Source: Epibacterium sp. Ofav1-8
Lineage (GTDB): Bacteria > Pseudomonadota > Alphaproteobacteria > Rhodobacterales > Rhodobacteraceae
Assembly: GCF_022348185.1 (NCBI RefSeq)
Contig: NZ_JAKRFD010000010.1
Coordinates: 124,001 to 188,000 of the forward strand
Direction of reading: 5' to 3'
Length of the DNA stretch: 64,000 nucleotides
Below are positions 25,024 to 34,154 of this stretch, piece by piece. Below the pieces are notes generated by a model that was not told where the DNA came from, did not search any database, and was given only the letters and a program-made list of their open reading frames with translations. Position 1 is the first letter of the stretch. Each line of letters opens with the position of its first letter. The position numbers and the translations under genes are program-made.

Positions 25024-25110
25024 GAGCAATGGAAAGAGCAGACCTTCGCCGCAGGTGCAGCCTCCGACCACCATGGAACGGCTAGGAGCGGACCTTCCGG
25101 ACGTTCGCTG
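25024..25110 (+). repeat. B-type dispersed repeat at left edge of second cargo block
   Basis: GGAAAGAGCAGACCTTCGCC, then GCAG-TGCAGCC, GGAACGG and TAGGAGCGGACCTTCCGG match, inverted, 38360-38445 (about 75% by eye over 70 bp). It abuts the broken terminase. The rest of 25111-25332 has no supported gene. Confidence 0.7.
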
Positions 25111-25332
25111 CAACTGCACCCTGTCCGTTCAGATCCGGGCTGGAATGGATTCAATGGGCGCAAAGAGGTCTGACGGCAGCGCAACATGGCAATCGCAGGG
25201 TCAGCGGCGAAGCAGTCACTCATGCACTGCGAGCGGTTCGTCTCCACATCCACGCCCCAAAATGCGAAATCAGGAGTCTGCGGCAACTCCCACAACTAGC
25301 TGATTAGGAGCTGGCTGCGGGGCAAAACGATC

Positions 25333-25779
25333 GTGTCCACTGTCTTCCCCCGCGCCTGGTGCCAGAAGAACGGCATGGCGCGGGAGAGGTATGACACCAT
25401 CAACAACAAGACACCGATCAGTTCCAAGACGAACCAGATCGTGGGCGGTGACGCACCGTCTTTATATCTCGCACGTCTGCCGAAGAAGGGCGCGACATCA
25501 GACACCGCAATTGATACACACCTTGAGAGCCACCTGATCGGCCCGCAGCTACTGCGGTCGCATGACTTCTACGGCTTAGTCGGACGGCGTCAGAAGGCTA
25601 TGCTCGGTATGATCGCGGCCGCAACAGGCAAGGCAATTTATCGGGGGACAGCGACGGACGATCCTGTCGAGAACATTATCGAGGACGAGGGCGAGGGACT
25701 TGAGGCGGCCGAGAAGGCCGGACGCACTCCAGTGCGGATTTCGCCCGGTCTGCGTACTGCCTGGCTTCTACCCCTCTAA
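25333..25779 (+). pseudogene. C-terminal fragment of a DUF262/HNH-type (GmrSD-like) protein
   Basis: The stretch TINNKTPISSKTNQIVGG with APSLYLARL, THLESHLIG, LLRSHDFYGLV and IAAATGKAIY is the pattern of the C-terminal DUF1524/HNH-like end of DUF262 family proteins (recalled, not searched). No N-terminal DUF262 nuclease part is present and the only start is a weak GTG. I read it as the tail of a lost defence-type nuclease gene. Confidence 0.45.
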
Positions 25780-25913
25780 TCTTGCACGTAGTTTTACCAA
25801 GATTGCCACCATTCATCCACCGCGCAGCGCCGCGCTCAGCCCGAACGGCGGCTTCTAGGGACGAGGCGTCAAGACGTGACCGACGGTTAAGGGCCGCCTG
25901 TCACCTTCGCCCT

Positions 25914-26801
25914 TCACCTCAATATCCTCTCCAGGAGGCCTGCGGCATGCCTGAGCGCTCTGTCCTTGGTCCTCCGCTGGTGCCAGGCGAGATGCAGCGG
26001 GAAGCCGGGAACCGGGATCGGGGGCGGCAGGGCGATCAGGTCCGGCGCGGCGGGCAGTACGCGCGAGGGTAGCATGGCGATCATGTCCGAGCCGCGCAGA
26101 AGGTCGGGCACCATGCCGAAGCTCGGCACCACCAGCCCGACCCGGCGGCTGAGGCTGAAGCGCGCGAGTTCCGCGTCGAGCGGACTGCGCGCTTCGCTTC
26201 GGCCCGATACGAGGATATGTGGCCATGCCAGCCAGGCATCGAGGTCGAAGCCTGTGATCGCCGGATGGCCGGGACGCAGGGCGATGACGTAGCTCTCTGC
26301 CAGCAATTCCTCGCGGTGGATGTCGCCGTCCTCGCCGGGGAAAACCGAGATGGCGATGTCGGTCGTGCCGTCCACCAACGCGGCCTTCGCGGCCTCAGCC
26401 CCGTGCCAGGGCTGGATCACGAGGTCGACGCCCGGCGCGCTCTCCGCAAGGGCGCGCTGCAGGGGGCCGGTTACAAACAGCGCCGGGTAATCGGCCATGG
26501 CGATGCGCAGGGTCTGGCGCAGCTCGGCCAGCGGCACCTCGGGTGGGTCGACCAGATCTCCCACCCCGGCCAGCAGCGATTTTAGCGGCGCGCGCAGGGC
26601 CTCCGCCCTTGCCGTCAGCCGCATGGTGCCGCGCCCGCGTTCCAGAAGTTCGTCGCGGAACAGATGCCGGCAGCGTTGCAATGCGGCCGAGGCGGCAGGT
26701 TGCGACAGGCCCAGCCGGTCGGCGGCACGGCTGACATGCGCCTCGTCCAGCAGTGCGTCGAGGATCACCAGGAGGTTAAGGTCAAGCGAGCGTAAATTCA
26801 T
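25914..26801 (-). CDS. LysR family transcriptional regulator
   Basis: A 295-residue LysR protein. The winged helix is MNLRSLDLNLLVILDALLDEAHVSRAADRLGLSQPAASAALQRCR region (NodD/PcpR-like beginning), followed by a substrate-binding domain. ATG 26801 is the family start; the longer frame adds non-family sequence. It diverges from the reductase/oxygenase operon with a dyad in between, so it is most likely its activator or repressor. GC-rich, unlike the AT-rich cargo further right. Confidence 0.93.
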   Translation of the reverse strand: MNLRSLDLNLLVILDALLDEAHVSRAADRLGLSQPAASAALQRCRHLFRDELLERGRGTMRLTARAEALRAPLKSLLAGVGDLVDPPEVPLAELRQTLRIAMADYPALFVTGPLQRALAESAPGVDLVIQPWHGAEAAKAALVDGTTDIAISVFPGEDGDIHREELLAESYVIALRPGHPAITGFDLDAWLAWPHILVSGRSEARSPLDAELARFSLSRRVGLVVPSFGMVPDLLRGSDMIAMLPSRVLPAAPDLIALPPPIPVPGFPLHLAWHQRRTKDRALRHAAGLLERILR

Positions 26802-26808
26802 ACGAGTG

Positions 26809-26825
26809 ATAATAGAACATATTAT
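26809..26825. promoter_or_regulatory. Candidate LysR operator
   Basis: ATAATA-GAACA-TATTAT, a perfect 6-bp dyad in the 88-bp divergent gap, 8 bp before the LysR start. Confidence 0.5.
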
Positions 26826-26889
26826 TAATCGATTGGAGTGATTTCTTGTGCTCCGGCATCTTCCTCTCATCCCAACCATGGAGATGACG

Positions 26890-27456
26890 ATGACCAAGAC
26901 CCTGATCCTAATGTTCCACCCCGATCTGAGCCGATCGAAGGCCAATGCCGCAATGGCCCGCGCCGCCGCCGCCCTGCCAGGGGTGGAGGTGGTCGACATG
27001 ACCGCCGCCTGCCCGGATGGTCTCGACCTCTTCCGAGATGGCGAACGTGAGGCGGCACGGCTGCTGGGGGCTGATCGGCTCGTACTGCAGTTTCCGGTGC
27101 AGTGGTATTCGACCCCGCCGCTGCTGAAGGCCTGGCAGGACGCCGTTCTGACGCGGATGTTCTACATCGCCTACGAGGCTGAGGGTCGCCGGCTGGAAGG
27201 CACTCCGCTGCTGATCGCGGCCACCGCCGGCAACACGCCCGAGGCCTACACGGCGGGCGGGCGCAACCTGTTCCCGATGGCGGATCTCATGGCGCCGCTG
27301 CGCGCCACAGCGCATCGCTGCGGGCTGGAATGGGCCGACCCCTTCGTCCTCTACCGGGCGGACAAGCTCTCGCCCGACCAGATCGAGGCCGCCGCCGCGG
27401 ACTATGCCGTGCATCTGGCCCGCTGGATCGCCACGCCTCTCGAACGGGCGGCCTGA
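26890..27456 (+). CDS. NAD(P)H-dependent flavin oxidoreductase (quinone reductase-like)
   Basis: A 188-residue flavodoxin-2 fold protein of the MdaB/KefF/NQO1 type. Motifs: TLILMFHPDLSRSKAN (phosphate loop), LVLQFPVQWYSTPPLLKAW (flavin-contact FPxxW-Y pattern) and IAATAGNTPEAYTAGG. Likely reduces quinones or other electrophiles with NAD(P)H. Start at 26890 is chosen since GGAG lies 6 nt upstream; in-frame ATGs at 26878 and 26884 are also possible. First gene of a three-gene operon. Confidence 0.88.
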   Translation: MTKTLILMFHPDLSRSKANAAMARAAAALPGVEVVDMTAACPDGLDLFRDGEREAARLLGADRLVLQFPVQWYSTPPLLKAWQDAVLTRMFYIAYEAEGRRLEGTPLLIAATAGNTPEAYTAGGRNLFPMADLMAPLRATAHRCGLEWADPFVLYRADKLSPDQIEAAAADYAVHLARWIATPLERAA

Positions 27457-27472
27457 ACCATGGAGACGACGC

Positions 27473-27878
27473 ATGACACTCTTTCACCGATCTTGGCGCC
27501 GGCACGCCCCTGTGGTTCAGCCTTGCGGCCCGTGCCCTCCCCGTCGGCATTCTCGCCCAGTTCCTCAGCGCCGGAGCCGCGCTTTTCCGCGACGGCGGGC
27601 TGTGGGGGCTGCACGCGGCGCTTGGCGGGGCTTTGTCCTTTCCGGCCCTTGCCCTTGACGGAGGGTCGCTGTTCCTCCGCCGACTGAACGGCTTCGGTTG
27701 GTGGGGCGGGCTGACCTTCGCTCTCTACCTGACGCAGATCGCCCTCGCTGCCGGAGCGAACCCGCTGCCGCTTTCCCTCCACCCGTTCAACGGCGCGCTG
27801 CTGCTGACCGCCAGCCTGATCCTGCTGGCCAAGGTCGAACGCCGCCGCGCCCAGCCCATTCCTACGGAGATCCTGTGA
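27473..27878 (+). pseudogene. Small multi-TM membrane protein, frameshifted at codon 4
   Basis: From the ATG at 27473, frame 0 gives only 61 basic, non-family residues. One base less in the CTTTC run at 27481-27485 would join MTLF to TDLGAGTPLWFSLAARALP and read on as a four-helix membrane protein of about 134 residues ending at 27878. The downstream frame has no start of its own. It resembles DUF6220-type proteins (tentative). Either a real inactivating insertion or a base-call error; its stop overlaps the next ATG, which supports an original operon gene. Confidence 0.6.
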
Positions 27879-29338
27879 TGAACCCCACCCGCCGCGATAT
27901 CCTGCGCATGGGCAGCGGCCTTGCCGCCAGCGCTGTTGCCACATCCATCACCACCTTCGAGGCGCTGGCCAAGGGCGATACCGCCGCCGGTACACCCAGC
28001 TTTCTCTCCGGCCATTTCCGTCCAGTGACGGAGGAGACCACGGCCCTGACCTTGCCGGTCCGGGGCGCGATCCCGACCGCACTTTCAGGCCGCTACTTCC
28101 GCAACGGCCACAACCCGAAGGAAGGCATGAACCCCGGCGCCTGGTTCTATGGCTCGGGCATGATCCACGGGCTGCGCCTGAAGGGCGGGCGGGCTGAGTG
28201 GTATCGCAACCGCTGGGTCAAGACACCCGCGCTGACCGAGGGTCGGGCACTGTTCACGGAACATGGCAGCATCGACCTGACCGCCAGCGCCGCTGGGACC
28301 AGCGTCATCGCCCATGCCGGGCGCATCCTCGCCCTCCAGGAGGTGAACCTTACCTTCGAGGTTACGCCAGAGCTGGAGACCCTCGGCGCCTACGACTTCG
28401 ACGGTGCGCTGAAGACGATGATGACCGCGCACCCCAAGATCTGCCCCCGCACTGGCGAGTTGCTGTTCTTCGGCAACTCGCCCCTTGCTCCGCACCTGAC
28501 CTACCACGTCGCGGATGCGCAGGGGCGACTGGTCCACAGTGAGGTGCTGGACGGCCCCGGCGGTTCGATTATCCACGACTTCGCCATCACCGAGAACTAT
28601 GTGGTCTGGTTCGACCCTTCGGTCGCGCTCGACCTCGGCTCGGGTCTGCCCTTCCCCTACACGTGGCAAGACGGCTACCTCGCCCGCATCGGGGTGATGC
28701 CGCGTGATCGCAGCAAGGGCGGGGTCCTCTGGATTGAGGTCGCCCCTTATTATGCCTTGCATTTCGCCAATGCCTGGGAGAATGCCGAGGGTCGGATCGT
28801 CGTGGAGGGTCCGTATTTCAACCGCAGCGCCTGGGACAGGGCGGCCGATTTCATCAATGGCACCGCTCCCCATGGCGCCCCGCCCGCCGACGGCTGCGTG
28901 CGTGGCCAGTGGCACATCGACCCGACAGCAGGCACGGCGAAAATTGCGCTGCTCGATGATCTGACGGTCGAGTTCCCGACCATCAATCTGTCCTTTACGG
29001 GTCGGGAAAGTCGCTACGCCTATGCCTGCTTCTTCCCCGGCGCGGGGCTGCGTGGGTGCGGCGTAGCCAAATACGACTTGCGGAGCGGCGCGCGGCAGTT
29101 GCTGCCCTTGCCCGAAGGCGTGATGGCGGGCGAGCCCTGCTTTGTCCCAGACCCGAAAGGCACGGCCGAGGATCACGGCTGGTTGCTGACCTATGTCACC
29201 GACCTGCGCAGAGACGAGGCCGAGCTCTGGATCCTCGACGCAACCCGCATCGAGGCGGGCCCCGTCGCAGCCATCGAACTGCCGGTCTGGGTCCCCGCCG
29301 GCGTCCACGGCAGCTGGATCGACGATCTGGCTATCTGA
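27878..29338 (+). CDS. Carotenoid oxygenase family protein with Tat signal
   Basis: Non-haem iron dioxygenase family that cleaves C=C bonds in carotenoids, stilbenes or lignin-type compounds. The 486-residue protein starts with a twin-arginine signal (TRRDILRMGSG), so it is exported folded. Four iron-binding histidines are visible in GSGMIHGLRL, MTAHPKICP, SIIHDFAI and GVHGSWID. GGAG lies 7 nt before ATG 27878, which overlaps the previous stop. The substrate is unknown; the LysR-reductase pairing suggests breakdown of an aromatic or polyene compound. Confidence 0.92.
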   Translation: MNPTRRDILRMGSGLAASAVATSITTFEALAKGDTAAGTPSFLSGHFRPVTEETTALTLPVRGAIPTALSGRYFRNGHNPKEGMNPGAWFYGSGMIHGLRLKGGRAEWYRNRWVKTPALTEGRALFTEHGSIDLTASAAGTSVIAHAGRILALQEVNLTFEVTPELETLGAYDFDGALKTMMTAHPKICPRTGELLFFGNSPLAPHLTYHVADAQGRLVHSEVLDGPGGSIIHDFAITENYVVWFDPSVALDLGSGLPFPYTWQDGYLARIGVMPRDRSKGGVLWIEVAPYYALHFANAWENAEGRIVVEGPYFNRSAWDRAADFINGTAPHGAPPADGCVRGQWHIDPTAGTAKIALLDDLTVEFPTINLSFTGRESRYAYACFFPGAGLRGCGVAKYDLRSGARQLLPLPEGVMAGEPCFVPDPKGTAEDHGWLLTYVTDLRRDEAELWILDATRIEAGPVAAIELPVWVPAGVHGSWIDDLAI

Positions 29339-29732
29339 TGCCCAGACTAGCTCCGCGCCCCTGAAAATCCGGTGGCGTGGAGCTATCATCTCGCAGGCTT
29401 AATCCGTCAGATGCCATTGCGTTCTAGTGGAAATGCAATGGTCCTAGCTGTGAAGTCTCGGAAGGTTGTTCACCCGCTGCGGGGGTAGGGTGCAATCGCC
29501 AAACTCCAGCCCGGGACCTGCAAGGATGCACAACCCGCATCAGAATGCCCGACTCACTGTCTATGGTCGAGAACAGATCGTGGCCCGCGTCGCCTCCGGC
29601 CAAAACGCAGCCGAGGTGGCGCACCTGCATTCGCCGCGGCTGGCACGAATGACTGGAGAGGGCTCAGAGCTGCCTTCGGCGGTGCGGCAGCAGGGTCGCA
29701 GCGTTTCCGCACCAGTTCCCAGACGCTAGATG

Positions 29733-29901
29733 ACGGCAGCCAGCCCGAATACGACACTCATGCAAGGTGCAGCGATACCTTTGCTGCAAGCGCGAACGAT
29801 CTCCTGAGAGCGGACCTTCGAACGGCTCCGATGACCAGGGCGATGCCGCGCTCAGCTCAGAGGTCAGCAAAGCGCAGTTAGTGACCTTTGCAAAGTCGTG
29901 G
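29733..29901 (+). repeat. Dispersed intergenic repeat, A-type copy 2
   Basis: Same order as copy 1: CAGCCCGAATACGACA, TGCAAGCGCGAA, GAGCGGACCTTCGAA, GCGATGCCGCGC, GACCTTTGCAAAGTCG. It lies in the 709-bp gene-free gap 29339-30047 between the GC-rich oxygenase cassette and the AT-rich KAP gene. I see no gene in the remainder. Confidence 0.75.
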
Positions 29902-30047
29902 TTCTTACCAGCAGGGCGGAGGCTCCACGCTGCACACGCACTAGGGAAAGCCGCCGTTCGCCGCGCCTGCAGCCCTCAATTACCGTCCGTCGTCAGCAGT
30001 GCGGGACAAATCTGACTTCTGCTGCGCCCCCACCAATGTTTGCTTCA

Positions 30048-31262
30048 TTAACGGAAACCTACCATCATATCGGCGCTTCTAAGAACCATTTCCAATACCT
30101 TGTCTAGAACCTTTCTACTTCTTGGCTTTAAGCGCTCGGCAACCTCATCTGGTGAAAGATTTGACGTTGCATAAAATGCAACCTCCGCGACCGTGCTTAA
30201 ATCCACACCTTCCGAAGTCGCCATTGTAACCTCGATCATCGTGAATACTTTCTCAATCTGGCGCGGAGTCAGATCGAGTTCGTTGGCTGCACTTTGAATG
30301 GATTGCAGGAGCTCTACGAATTCTGCATCTTCTATCTGGTTTCCGGCATTGTTGAGTTCAAATAGCTTGATTAAGTATGCCTTGCACAATTCGTCCGAAC
30401 TGTTCTCACCTAACTCAAGTCTCAAATCTATGAACTTCGTAAAATACGGTTCACCACCATCCACATTGCCGAACAGTCTAGCGGCGGTGCTCGCGAGTTG
30501 CGCGGGGTTCAAGAATAACACAAACACAAACCCCTCTTCGTTGAACAAGTGCTTTATTGCTTCGAGAAGTGAAATTGCATAATCAGGTCTGCAACGATCA
30601 AGCTCATCGATAAGTACAACGACTCTTCCGTTGCTGCGTCCTTTTTCCACAAGGGTCCGTCGAAGACCCTGAAGACGCTGGGGCAATTCGACTTCACGGA
30701 CTCGCTCAGCTTCGAACTGAGACAATAGGAGCTTTGAAGCTTCCTTCGACATCGACTTTCTCGCAGCGCTCAAACTTTCACTTGCTAATTTTGATAGCTC
30801 AGGAAAATCAGCGGCACCCTCAGCAGTTCCGCCAATTCCCACTGTTTCGAGTAATTCGCCCAGCTCATCCCCAATTTGGTCAACCGCCTCTCCGACCAAT
30901 ACTTGGCTTCCACGACGAAACCCCGCCTTTGCTACAGTGGTAGCTACGTCACGTAGCTGGCTGCCGAATCCCGGCGCACCCTCTGGAACTTGAAGAGATC
31001 GGAGAAGTTGGAAACTGAAAGCCGACAATGGATCGCCAGAGTGATCTGACTTCCATGCATCAAACTCCACTACCGTTTCGCCTAGTACACGTAGATGCTG
31101 GGCCCACCTTGTGCGGAAAAACGTCTTTCCTGAACCAAAGCCGCCTTCAACTGAGATTACCCTCGCACGTTCGCTATGTTGAATAATGCGTGCAAATGCG
31201 TTTGCACGCTCGCGACGATCCAGTTTGTCATCATCCCACATCAAAAAGTCAGTGTCTGCCAT
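30048..31262 (-). CDS. KAP-family P-loop NTPase
   Basis: A 404-residue STAND-like NTPase. Walker A GGFGSGKT lies at about 40-47, Walker B VVVLIDELDRCRPDYA at about 214-228 and a sensor-like LFLNPAQLA follows; these are KAP hallmarks (PifA of plasmid F, which blocks phage T7, is a member). No membrane insert is obvious in the usual place. ATG 31262 (MADTDFLMWDDDKL) matches family starts; the frame is open to 31325. AT-rich. As a stand-alone cargo gene in an island, a phage-defence role is plausible but unproven. Confidence 0.88.
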   Translation of the reverse strand: MADTDFLMWDDDKLDRRERANAFARIIQHSERARVISVEGGFGSGKTFFRTRWAQHLRVLGETVVEFDAWKSDHSGDPLSAFSFQLLRSLQVPEGAPGFGSQLRDVATTVAKAGFRRGSQVLVGEAVDQIGDELGELLETVGIGGTAEGAADFPELSKLASESLSAARKSMSKEASKLLLSQFEAERVREVELPQRLQGLRRTLVEKGRSNGRVVVLIDELDRCRPDYAISLLEAIKHLFNEEGFVFVLFLNPAQLASTAARLFGNVDGGEPYFTKFIDLRLELGENSSDELCKAYLIKLFELNNAGNQIEDAEFVELLQSIQSAANELDLTPRQIEKVFTMIEVTMATSEGVDLSTVAEVAFYATSNLSPDEVAERLKPRSRKVLDKVLEMVLRSADMMVGFR

Positions 31263-31635
31263 ACTAAAATATCTTTCCATCGAACTGCATACATCTACCT
31301 TGAGCATGTCTGCCCCCAAAAACAACCTGGCAAATCAGGAAGCGGACATCTGTCGCATTGCCGAAACCCGGAGGTCAGGGCTCGAAGCCGACTTGCGGCG
31401 GCGCGGCACCGGGTTGCTGGGATACCGCACCTGGTCTCCGCCGCCAGAGGACGCCAGCCAGCCCTTTCTTGCCGTTCGTCTTGGCGCGTCTATCGCATAG
31501 CGCAATTCTTCACGTTGCAGTAAAAGGCGCCACCATTGCAAATTTTTTTTGAGAAAATCTAGGCCAGCTGCGGCTACCATTCAGCAAAATTTTCTTGCAA
31601 TGTGTCAGCCGCGAATTGAGTTCGATACAGCGTTA
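31263..31635. other. Gap without a supported gene
   Basis: 373 bp between the KAP start and the IS end. Several short frames exist on both strands, none with a ribosome site or protein-like sequence. No repeat copy was noticed. Confidence 0.6.
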
Positions 31636-31637
31636 GG

Positions 31638-31997
31638 TCATGTTGACAAATGGCGGAGCCAAAGGCGGATAGAAGTGATGTCGACGAACCCCAGGAAGCT
31701 CTCAGCCGTCTTATCGTAGCGTGTTGCGACGCGCCTGGCGTTCTTGAGCTTGTTGAAGCACCGCTCGACCAAGTTGCGCAAGCGATAGAGCGAACGGTCC
31801 ACGCCGATGCGTTTCTTTCGGGATTTGCGCATCGGGATGACCGGCAGCACATCGCGCTTTTCCATTTTCACCCTGATGCTGTCGGCGTCATATCCGCGAT
31901 CCGCCAGCAGCACGCTGGGAGTGGGCAGGTTGTCGGCCATGACCAGATCGAAACCGAGATAGTCGGATGTCTGACCCGGCGTGATCTCCGTCCTCAT
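31638..31997 (-). CDS. IS427-group transposase, OrfB part
   Basis: 119 codons for the second half of the DDE domain: MRTEITPGQTSDYLGFDL, LLADRGYDADSIR (Asp) and LVERCFNKLKNARRVATRYDK (Glu region). The true reading frame starts further upstream, inside orfA, in the -1 frame, so this is the shifted half of an OrfAB fusion. Confidence 0.85.
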   Translation of the reverse strand: MRTEITPGQTSDYLGFDLVMADNLPTPSVLLADRGYDADSIRVKMEKRDVLPVIPMRKSRKKRIGVDRSLYRLRNLVERCFNKLKNARRVATRYDKTAESFLGFVDITSIRLWLRHLST

Positions 31998-32425
31998 GGG
32001 CAGACCATGCGCGTTGACAAGGAGGTGGATCTTGGTCGTGAAGCCACCTCTTGAGCGCCCGAAACCCTGTCGCGGAGTCCCCCTTTAGCGCCCGCTGCCT
32101 GATGATGGGCCCGGATCACGGTGCTATCGATCATTTGAAGGGCGTCTGGCACGGCCCTGCTTTGGTTCAGAGCGTCCATGATCTCCTCCCAGAGCCCGGC
32201 CAGCGTCCAGCGCCGGAACTGGCGGTAGACGCTCGACCACTTGCCAAACTCTTCCGGCAGATCGCGCCATGGCGCGCCGGTCCGGGCAATCCAGAAAATC
32301 CCATCAAGAACACGGCGGTGGTTGGCGGGTTTCCGTCCGTTCGGGGCGCGGGCTGTCAGGATGAACCGCTCAAAGAACGCCCATTCCTCGTCCGACATCA
32401 AGTCTCGTGCCATGCTGGTCTCCAT
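31994..32425 (-). CDS. IS427-group transposase, OrfA part
   Basis: 143 codons: SDEEWAFFERFI, GIFWIARTGAPWRDLPEEFG, IDSTVIRAHHQAAGAKGG (first Asp). After GAKGG the frame-0 sequence departs from the family; a -1 shift at the A-AAG-GGG-G run (about 32085) restores PRQGFGRSRGGFTTKIH and joins OrfB. This is the usual programmed frameshift layout of the group. Confidence 0.85.
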   Translation of the reverse strand: METSMARDLMSDEEWAFFERFILTARAPNGRKPANHRRVLDGIFWIARTGAPWRDLPEEFGKWSSVYRQFRRWTLAGLWEEIMDALNQSRAVPDALQMIDSTVIRAHHQAAGAKGGLRDRVSGAQEVASRPRSTSLSTRMVCP

Positions 32426-32681
32426 CGCAGATACCAGCTTGAATCATGCTCAAAGCCCGATGTGAATCCCTTTTTTTCAACACGACCTAGCCAATTTTCC
32501 TCGGGCGATGCGTGAATGAACATGTGCAAAGAAAGACGCCGCGCCTCAGCTGACAGCTGCTATGCTAACCTGAGCCACATGAGTAATTCCACATCCAAGA
32601 CCTTGTCATGTCACGATAGTAGTAGCACAAGGGGGGGACAGGTTTAAGGAGACGCCACTTGCGGCGTGGGAGCTATTTGAT

Positions 32682-34031
32682 TTGAATGTATCCGAACGCC
32701 ATTTTCCGAACCACAAAATGGAACGGGACATCGGTCTTGCAGAGTACAGTCTTGCTGCAAGCCGATTGTCCGCAGAAGAAAGTGCCCTGAACTGGGCGAA
32801 AACAGCCTCTCTTGCGATATCCACTATCATTGTATTCATATCGTTTAAAGCCGCTGATTATAGTGATGGGATCAAAGCCATTGGACTGTCGGAATCACAA
32901 GTAAAACTTGGGGCATTGATTTTTTTGCTTACTATCGGATTTATGGCTGCTATCCATGTCTCAAACCTGATGAAGTCCAAGCACCTGGCAGAACGTAAGA
33001 TTATTGTTCTACGCCGTATGCTCGGTGTGAGCTACGGGGAGAACACACTTGTATTGCCAAATTGGCGACTTGAAGGGGCGGATAGTCCTTTCTCAATTCA
33101 TCTTTTTCCAGGCTACTTATCCCCAAAGTCGTTTCCAATCCATTTGATAATTATGTCAATGACGCTGGGGGTTTTCCTACTTGGGGACTCTGTGCAGCAT
33201 TATATCCCCTCGCCGCTAAAAGTATATTTTTCCAAAGACTTCAGACTACAGAAAACTTTCGCATTTCTAGTATGTTTTGGGACTCTTCTTGCGTATAGAT
33301 ACCACCTGCGAGAAATGCATGATAATATTTTTCTGTCGATCTCTAAGCTGATCGCGAAAATGTTCCGAATACGTATCGTTCCAAACTTTGAGAGCGCGAT
33401 CTACTTCATCAAGTTAGACGTTGAAGAGGCCAAGAGAATTCAGTCACACTTCGAATGCGTAGAAAGAATGGCTATCTTGATAGAAGATACTGTTTTTTTC
33501 CACCACCGGGGGATTAGTTGGCGTGGAATGGCGCGAGCGATCAAGGGTAAATTTATAGGCAGGAATCTCGGGGGTGGCAGCACTATTTCCCAACAATTTG
33601 CACGAGGAAACTTCATAAAAGATTTAACCCCTGCTTGCAGAAGAAAGCCTGTAGAAATTGCCCTGGCTGTCTGGGTCGAATCTACTTTTTCAAAAAAGGA
33701 AATTCTTCTCGCCTACTTAACTACGGCGCGGTTTGACTTTGAAGTCTACGGTTTCCACCGTGCTTCCAAACATTTTTTCGAAAAGGAGGCTGCGCATATT
33801 GGGTCTGCAGAGGCATTTTTCCTAATTGAGCGTCTCGGTAACATTCACGGACACTTTTTAGGGCGCAGAATTCTTCAGCTCCTTCGGAGGCTTCGTGAGG
33901 CTGGTGAATTAAACAATGACGAAATATCTGATATTCTTGATATCTATAGGAAAGCCATTTCGAAAGGCTTGATCAAAGAGAAGCAGCGGGATCTTACCTT
34001 GAAGGAAGTAGAGGCACAAATCACGCTTTAA
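32682..34031 (+). CDS. Multi-TM membrane protein with GT51 peptidoglycan transglycosylase domain
   Basis: A 449-residue protein. The N-terminal half has a charged helical start, TM helices at about 43-58 and 76-96, a conserved-looking HLAERKIIVLRRMLGV / LVLPNWRLEGADSPF block, and two more hydrophobic helices (about 153-168, 192-206). The C-terminal half is a GT51 domain with all landmark motifs: catalytic Glu268 in IEDTVFFHHRGISWRG, GGGSTISQQFARG (about 297-309) and KKEILLAYL. No transpeptidase domain, unlike class A PBPs. AT-rich and alone in the block. Start is unsure: TTG 32682 (GGGAG upstream) or ATG 32718. Confidence 0.8.
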   Translation: MNVSERHFPNHKMERDIGLAEYSLAASRLSAEESALNWAKTASLAISTIIVFISFKAADYSDGIKAIGLSESQVKLGALIFLLTIGFMAAIHVSNLMKSKHLAERKIIVLRRMLGVSYGENTLVLPNWRLEGADSPFSIHLFPGYLSPKSFPIHLIIMSMTLGVFLLGDSVQHYIPSPLKVYFSKDFRLQKTFAFLVCFGTLLAYRYHLREMHDNIFLSISKLIAKMFRIRIVPNFESAIYFIKLDVEEAKRIQSHFECVERMAILIEDTVFFHHRGISWRGMARAIKGKFIGRNLGGGSTISQQFARGNFIKDLTPACRRKPVEIALAVWVESTFSKKEILLAYLTTARFDFEVYGFHRASKHFFEKEAAHIGSAEAFFLIERLGNIHGHFLGRRILQLLRRLREAGELNNDEISDILDIYRKAISKGLIKEKQRDLTLKEVEAQITL

Positions 34032-34154
34032 ACTCAATGCCAGGCCTCAGAGTTGCCAACATTCTCAGCAGTTGCAGTCCCGCCCACCTGTCGTGCCAAA
34101 AGTAGTTTTTCAGGAAATCAGGTTCGCCGTCTGTCCAGAGGGGAACGATCTCAA

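Larger units (their letters stand above)
31636..32487. mobile_element. IS5-family element, IS427 group
   Basis: 852 bp. Ends carry GGTCATGTTGA (left, from 31636) and GGTCGTGTTGA (right, read inward to 32487), flanked by TA on both sides, consistent with the short TA target duplication of the group. Holds orfA and orfB in two frames. Confidence 0.8.

Noticed and set aside
25296-25505. A 69-codon minus-strand membrane protein
   Set aside because: It lies opposite the DUF262-type fragment, whose sequence pattern is more convincing.
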